Assembly: GCA_018398765.1 (NCBI GenBank)
Contig: JAHBMJ010000932.1
Location: 1-22,500 of the forward strand
Reading direction: 5' to 3'
Length of the DNA: 22,500 bases
DNA from: Chromera velia
Taxonomy: Eukaryota > Sar > Chromeraceae
Both the position numbers and the translations under genes were made by a program. The notes under the pieces are model-generated. The model worked only from the letters and a program-made list of their open reading frames with translations. It was not told the origin of the DNA and searched no databases. Positions 18,321-22,500 of the stretch are shown here, piece after piece. How positions within the stretch are numbered: the first letter of the stretch is position 1; the number at the start of each line of letters is the position of its first letter.

Positions 18321-18660
18321 CGCCGGGGGGGGGGCGCTCTGTGTATGTCTGTGCGCGCGCGTGTGTGTGTCTGTGTTCCAATGAGAGAGTGAGTGCATTC
18401 GTGCGTGTGCGTGTGTCGGTGTGTGTGAGTGTCTGTGTGTGAATATGTGTGAATGTGAATGTGCGTGTGTCGGTGTGTGTGAGTGTCTGCGTGTGAATGT
18501 GTGTGTATGTGTGTGTGCAGGACAAGCAAGAATAAAGTGGAACGAAGAATTTGACCCATACAACGACCCAGCATACAAGGATTGGAGACCGGGAATGAAC
18601 GTTGCAAATCGGCATTTCGACAAAATTGGTCATATTTACGCAAAATGGGGAGAGTGGTGA
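15511..18660 (+). CDS. probable mitochondrial single-pass membrane protein, four exons, family unknown
   Basis: My exon model is 15511-16067, 16821-16982, 17098-17132 and 18521-18660, 297 residues in one frame. Donors are GTGGTT, GTCAGT and GTAAGT; acceptors are CTGCAG, CTACAG and GTGCAG. Exons 1, 2 and 3 leave 2, 2 and 1 bases, and each joins without a stop. The N-terminus (MGMFRTSAALKLRGG, then RLLSSSSFRLQQQ near residue 60) looks like a mitochondrial presequence. A hydrophilic Glu/Lys/Gln region follows, then a conserved-looking stretch (GPPTWPIVRPKAFEIERDF). One transmembrane helix (about 209-228, QWRIAVIGVCLLIVSWPLHW) precedes a basic segment (YKRKRRIQKIRQARIKW) and an aromatic tail (DPYNDPAYKDWRPGMN to KWGEW). 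This layout suits a small accessory subunit of a respiratory complex or ATP synthase, but I do not recognise the family. The exon 1 and exon 2 donors are the least certain joints. Confidence 0.72.
16336..16449. repeat. (TC)n, C-run and (CCCT)/(CCTT) microsatellite in intron 1
   Basis: About 16 TC dinucleotides run into a C8-9 run, then CCCTCCCT and CCTT tetranucleotides. The array lies inside the 753-bp intron 1 (16068-16820). The rest of that intron is also pyrimidine-rich to about 16650 and then becomes GAGG/GTGTGAG-type sequence. Long open frames on both strands here are products of low complexity. Confidence 0.9.
17899..18274. repeat. (CTTT)/(CCTT) array with a ~162-bp higher-order duplication, intron 3
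   Basis: This is a 375-bp pure pyrimidine tract of CTTT and CCTT units. Marker words TTCATTTCTTCC, TTTCTTCCGTCC and TTTGTTTC recur in the same order about 162 bp apart (for example TCATTTCTTC at 17961 and 18123). The block was therefore duplicated as a whole after the tetranucleotide expansion. The tract lies in the 1388-bp third intron (17133-18520). On the minus strand it is pure purine and could form triplex (H-DNA). Confidence 0.9.
18275..18520. repeat. (CT)n-(CG)9-G10-(GT)n compound microsatellite ending at the exon 4 acceptor
   Basis: A CT run of about 15 dinucleotides ends at 18304, followed by nine CG dinucleotides (18305-18322), CC and a run of ten G (18325-18334), then alternating GC/GT-rich sequence to 18520. 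The last GTGTGTGTGCAG is the acceptor of exon 4, so the usual pyrimidine tract is replaced by GT repeats. Alternating CG and GT runs favour left-handed Z-DNA. Confidence 0.9.
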
Positions 18661-19084
18661 TCAGCTGTCACGGGTTTCTCGACTATACCCAGGACCATAC
18701 CGTTTTATAATAACTTTTTAATATTCAAATTATTGCCAATACTAGTACCAACATAGTATTACCGTCAATTTTGCCCGAGTATGCATCTAGCTCAGCAGCT
18801 AGGTATGCATGCATTAACTTTTCACCAACGGTAGACGTTTCTCTCTTTCATTTATTTTATCGCCCCACGCGGGCCAAGTGGTTCTTAATTGAGCTAATCA
18901 GTAACACTATCAGCGCGCACGCTAGAGCGCACGTTTTATCATTCTAAATTCTAATTTTAGTGAAACGTTGATGCCACTGGCAAGTTAATGGTGTCCAAAA
19001 AGAAATTACCGTAACAGTCGGCGTGACTATAGGCCCACAGTATAGGGCTAGCACTAAGGCAGTTGTCCTGGACTGCCTAGCGGC
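18661..19084. other. downstream of the membrane-protein gene, no gene seen
   Basis: The stop codon at 18658-18660 is followed by AT-rich sequence. TATGCATGCATTAAC lies at about 18802, and a short inverted repeat around GCGCACGCTAGAGCGCAC at about 18915. I see no coding or RNA gene. The first part is probably the 3' UTR. TATAGGGCTAGCACTAAGG near 19041 resembles an hAT end, but I could find no partner end or target duplication. Confidence 0.45.
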
Positions 19085-19965
19085 GCCAGGACGACTCAGG
19101 TCGGACGGCGACGCCAGTGCAGATCCGGGTATTCCTGTATGCTAAGACAGGCGCGGGCCTTGCGGCGGATGACATGCCGGATGTCGAGGTTTACCCGGGT
19201 CTAGGCCCTTATGCGCGGTTTGCGTGCGTCACTTAGCCGATTTGGTATTTGAATTTGTGTGAAGCATTGCAGAGAGACTGGTAGCAATGTTGGGACACAG
19301 ATGGTCGTTCAGTTATTGTAGTCAGCGGATGGCAGTTATGTTGAGGAGTTCGAAGCTTGAGGAGAATGTGATATGGAGAGATTGATTAAGACTTAGAAAT
19401 AGACTCGTGCGTTGAGAAACTACGTTCGTAGACCTCTTAGTAGATTGATTCATGTTGAATTGGGAGACGAACTCCATCTCCAAAAAACAGCCTTAATTCT
19501 AGTGACGCATCTCTCTCCTCTTGTGCCGCCAGGACGACTCGGGTCGCACGGCAACACCGGCGCGGACCCGGGCATTCCCGTGCACCAAGACAGGCGCGGG
19601 CCTCGTGGCGGATGTCGAGGTCTGCCAAGGTCTAGGCCCTTATGCGTGGTTTGCATACATCACTTAGCCGATTCGGTATTTAAATTTGTGTGAAGCGTTG
19701 TAGAGAGACTGGTAGCGACGTTGGGACACAGATGATCGTTCAGTTGTTCTAGTCAGCGGATGGCAGTTATGTTGACGAGTTCGAAGTTTGAAGAGAGTGT
19801 GATGCAGAGAGATTGATTGAAACTTAGAGATAGACTCGTGTGTTAAGACACTATGTTCGTAGACCTCTTAGTAGATCGATTCATGTTGATTTGGGAGACG
19901 AACTCTATCTCCAAGAAACAGCCTTAATTCTAGTGACTCATCTCTTCTTCTTCTTATACACCGCC
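19085..19965. repeat. 443-bp tandem dimer
   Basis: Copy 1 is 19085-19527 and copy 2 is 19528 to about 19965. Both start GCCAGGACGACTC(A/G)GGTCG. They share GACAGGCGCGGGCCT, GTCTAGGCCCTTATGCG, TTAGCCGATT(T/C)GGTATTT, AGAGAGACTGGTAGC, GTCAGCGGATGGCAGTTATG, GTAGACCTCTTAGTAGAT and ACAGCCTTAATTCTAGTGAC in order. Differences are mainly transitions plus one deletion of about 10 bp in copy 2. No coding capacity is recognisable. A CCGCCA at the end of copy 2 matches the junction between copies and may be the start of a lost third unit. Confidence 0.9.
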
Positions 19966-21700
19966 AACCTTCCCTATAGACATACGTAAAGTACCTTATT
20001 ACACACTCACTATAATGTAAACACACAGTCTGGGGGTGCATATCGCTTATTACACCGCCATGCAGCATCGGCATGATCACTAGTACTAACATGATTAGCC
20101 CTAAGATCAGCCTTAGCTTCAGCCGCCCGCCAGCTAACCCCGAGTAAACCCCTTTATATAGCTTATCTTTTAAGCAGGTACGCCGCTCACTAAGCCTCAT
20201 GTACTAATAGCTCACGTACTCACATCAATGAGACAGACTTTATAATACACATTGATATGATATTGCATCTGATATTATATGTTGCCTATAGTAAGTTACA
20301 TTTTTAAAATGCTAAAGATGATGCTATAGATCTAACTTGAATTTAGAGATCTACTAGTAGTAATACTATACTAGCAGTCTGTAGTAGCAGATTATAGCCT
20401 AGCTATAGTAGCCTTAGTAAGAGCCGAGCCTACATCTAGGCCTATATGACATTGTATACATCAAAATCATCCTAGATCTAGAAATTATATTAAATGAATC
20501 ACCTCGGTCACTGCGGTCAAACATGATGAACCAGTTAGCAGCTTTTGCTTGACAAGATACTTTCTATCATATCATTATATGATGGAGCTACTTGTAAGTT
20601 AGTAAGCCAAGTTTGACAAGGGAGTTCATCCATCATTGCTTGTAAGTTTCACCCGACCAGGTCAACCAGCCCAACTCAGCCGCATATGCATACGGCTCTA
20701 TGCATGCATTGGTAAAAAATAAAAGGTCATACAGATATAAACAAACGTGTATATACTTTAATCTTTTAATTGTAGAGTGCTTCATCAGACCAACGCTCTC
20801 AACCTATCTTGAACGAAGCCAGATTATATATTCAAAGCCAGACCATCACACATATAGTACACTTCACACATTGTCAAAAGACTTAAAAAGTGTATATAGG
20901 GATAGCTATCGTATCGATATCGTATTGTATCGGTATCGGTATCGAAGTATTGACTATCGGTTCTTTCTCGAGCGGCCAAGTATCGGTTAGTATCGACCTA
21001 CTTAGAGCTTGTGCATAGCTAAGTACAAAGGGAAACAGATTAAGCAGAAGCCGTATAAGAAAGAAAAACAAAGGATTGAAAAAATTGAGAGAAAGGAGGA
21101 GGAACAGATCCATCAGGCAGCTGGAGAGAATATGAGGGATGTCACTTTCACTACACACTTTGAAGTTACAATTCCCTCTTGCAACTAGAAGGAAAAGAGC
21201 TCAAAATTTGTTTTTGTTAAGCCACGTTCGCTGCTTGCCTTTTTATTTTTTTTAATTCGTTGTGAACTGGCCTTTTTTACATAGAAAAACGTCTAACAGA
21301 TGCATAGTAAACCTTCTTTTGTCAAGGTCTTAGACTGGCCGGTATTGAGTAACATCAAATCAAATTTTGAAGCTTAATGATGACGTTACTTGTAAGTTAG
21401 TGGACCTAGCTCCACGTTGACGTTCATCCATCATCATTTCTTACTTAATCCTTATTTAACCTAATAACTTGTAAGTTAGTAAGTCAATCCCAGGACTGTT
21501 TCACTTCTATCATTACTTACAAGTGGGGAATGACCAGGGGGATATTAAAAGATCTAGTAAATGATTCTTAAAATGAATATAACTGTTGAACTTATGGCTT
21601 TGAAATTCGTAAAAAAACTATGTAAGAAAGCAGATACGAATTGTGGCCCGATTGCGGTTTTTAATTGATTTATTCAGGAATCAGGATGGGCAATTCTGAG
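19966..21700. other. AT-rich repeat-bearing intergenic region
   Basis: No gene is recognised. Between 20290 and 20480 there are many short palindromic CTAGTAGTA/CTATAGTAG words. From 20908 to 20996 TATCG recurs about ten times (GTATCGGTATCGGTATCG). The word ACTTGTAAGTTAGT occurs at about 20590, 21388 and 21467, and the first two are followed by TTCATCCATCAT, so a short repeat family is present. The stretch 21000-21160 is purine-rich. The minus-strand open frame 21158-20883 spans unrelated repeat sequence, and I discount it. Confidence 0.5.
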
Positions 21701-22151
21701 CAGATTCAATGAAGTTGGGCGAAAGGAAGGAGAAATGTCTGAGGAAGCCTCCATGCCGAGGCAGACACCAGAAGTCCTCCGTAAGTGAAGGCATCGATCG
21801 ATCGACAGTTCGATTGACGCACGGCGCCCATACAATCACTCTTTGTGGAACCACACAAACGTATTTGCATGGAGGTCTATAGAGCGGTACTCAATTTCCA
21901 ATTTGATTAAATTACCCTCACCCGATGTCATTTGTACCGATGCAGACGTAGAGGAGGATTCAATCCACTTCATGCCTGCTTGGCATTCGCGAGATCGAAC
22001 GAAAATCAAATCCTCACAAACAGCAGAAAAGAAAAATCGTCATCTGTATAGAGACACAAACCCCGCACTCTCTAACATCGGATTTTTTCCGCATCGTTCT
22101 GTTCCCTTCGGCATTTTCTGTCTCCCCCCCCTTCTATCTCTCTGTCTGTGT
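21701..22151. other. region downstream of the nitronate monooxygenase-like gene, probable 3' UTR and spacer
   Basis: The part next to 22151 should hold the 3' UTR of the minus-strand gene. At 21735 a plus-strand ATG opens MSEEASMPRQTPEVL and meets a consensus donor (CTCC-GTAAGTG, about 21780), which could be a first coding exon. The only downstream partner frame runs antisense into the minus-strand exon and has no recognisable domain, so I do not call a gene. CGATCGATCGAC lies at about 21795. Confidence 0.4.
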
Positions 22152-22316
22152 TCACATTCTGCTCGTGATCAGACGCGCATTGTCGTGCATGATCTTGGCG
22201 GCGTCTCTGACCATCTCGTCGACGATCTCCTTGGCAGGCTTGATGTCATCGATCGCACCCGCAGCCTTTCCGGAGAGGAGGGGCATCAACTCGTGAAAGG
22301 CGGGGGCCTTGTCGGA
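22152..22316 (-). CDS. nitronate monooxygenase / 2-nitropropane dioxygenase-like protein, C-terminal exon
   Basis: The terminal exon encodes 54 residues plus TGA (stop 22154-22152). It opens after a good acceptor (TGCCTGCCTGCAG before TCC) in phase 0. The sequence SDKAPAFHELMPLLSGKAAG, then AIDDIKPAKEIVDEMVRDAA, matches the C-terminal end of the NMO/2-nitropropane dioxygenase TIM-barrel family (FMN enzymes oxidising alkyl nitronates). There the usual form is LMAGQ-AG-I-DI-PA-EIV-MV-EA. The Gly-Ala-Gly phosphate-side loop and the helix after it are recognisable. The related enoyl-ACP reductase II (FabK) ends the same way and cannot be excluded. The upstream coding exons and catalytic residues lie beyond 22500; I could not place another exon with confidence in 22317-22500, which reads as intron. 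Codon use is GC-rich and unlike the flanking DNA. Confidence 0.72.
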   Translation of the reverse strand, partial: SDKAPAFHELMPLLSGKAAGAIDDIKPAKEIVDEMVRDAAKIMHDNARLITSRM

Positions 22317-22500
22317 CTGCAGGCAGGCAGACAGGCAGCATGTGCGTGCGATCAATGTACACTGTCTGTATGCTCTGGAGTCCGTTGAATGTATCATGCA
22401 AGGTATTGTTCCCACAGTGAAGTTTTTCCGGTGTTGAATTCTTTGAGGATCGCCAGAAAGCTCCGTTCCGACAGGCGGAGGCGCCAATGACGGACGCACA
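22317..22500 (-). other. probable intron of the nitronate monooxygenase-like gene, running to the window edge
   Basis: On the minus strand this stretch ends in a pyrimidine-rich TGCTGCCTGTCTGCCTGCCTG tract directly before the AG at 22318-22317. One frame stays open to the edge, but its translation does not resemble the family. An upstream exon starting near the window edge is possible and cannot be judged here. Confidence 0.45.

Noticed and set aside
17650-18442. Plus-strand open frames of 170-240 codons rich in Phe/Ser/Leu
   Set aside because: Same cause: the pyrimidine microsatellite is open in all three frames. The splice model places it in an intron.
18013-18643. Long minus-strand open frames (150-206 codons) rich in Lys/Glu/Arg and Thr/His
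   Set aside because: They are translations of the intron 3 tetranucleotide and GT repeats and have no independent coding signal.
19035-19060. TATAGGGCTAGCACTAAGG as an hAT end
   Set aside because: I found no matching inverse end or flanking octamer duplication within the window.
21843-22388. 181-codon plus-strand frame
   Set aside because: Its second half is the exact antisense of the nitronate monooxygenase-like exon and the first half shows no recognisable domain.

Overview
This is eukaryotic nuclear DNA. It has a protein gene split by three GT-AG introns, a spliceosomal U2 snRNA gene, long microsatellites and minisatellites, and several non-autonomous transposons, with few genes per kilobase. 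GCATGC/TGCATGCA is conspicuously frequent (about 26 GCATGC hexamers by eye, roughly 5-6 expected). Together with the long insertions in an otherwise conserved enzyme, this makes me think of an alveolate alga of the chromerid type (Chromera/Vitrella-like). That placement is inference.

Layout. 1-2209: microsatellite, unassigned and AT-rich sequence with a GCATGC palindrome. 2210-3259: a transposon-like unit bounded by 31-bp terminal inverted repeats (TIRs), holding a 290-bp tandem dimer and a 150-bp-arm foldback. 3260-4683: strand-asymmetric purine/pyrimidine sequence with a 141-bp tandem repeat. 4684-5500: a 407-bp tandem dimer. 5511-7583: two ~360-bp direct repeats flanking an interior that carries a 606-bp hAT-like element with a perfect 8-bp target-site duplication (TSD). 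8190-9340: a decaying 38-bp satellite. 10643-12703: a single-exon EXOG-type mitochondrial nuclease (+). 12715-14765: a dispersed repeat family interrupted by a 1185-bp hAT-type element. 14949-15136: U2 snRNA (-). 15511-18660: a four-exon gene for a probable mitochondrial single-pass membrane protein (+), whose last intron is almost all simple sequence. 19085-19965: a 443-bp tandem dimer. 19966-21700: AT-rich sequence with short repeats. 22152-22316: the terminal exon of a nitronate monooxygenase-like gene (-) that continues past the right edge.

The genes form no operon. Two probably act in mitochondria (EXOG and the membrane protein). The U2 gene and the membrane-protein gene diverge from a shared region of about 375 bp. 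Most of the window is repeats in several states of decay: two hAT-like insertions with TSDs, one TIR element, and three separate families present as head-to-tail dimers.
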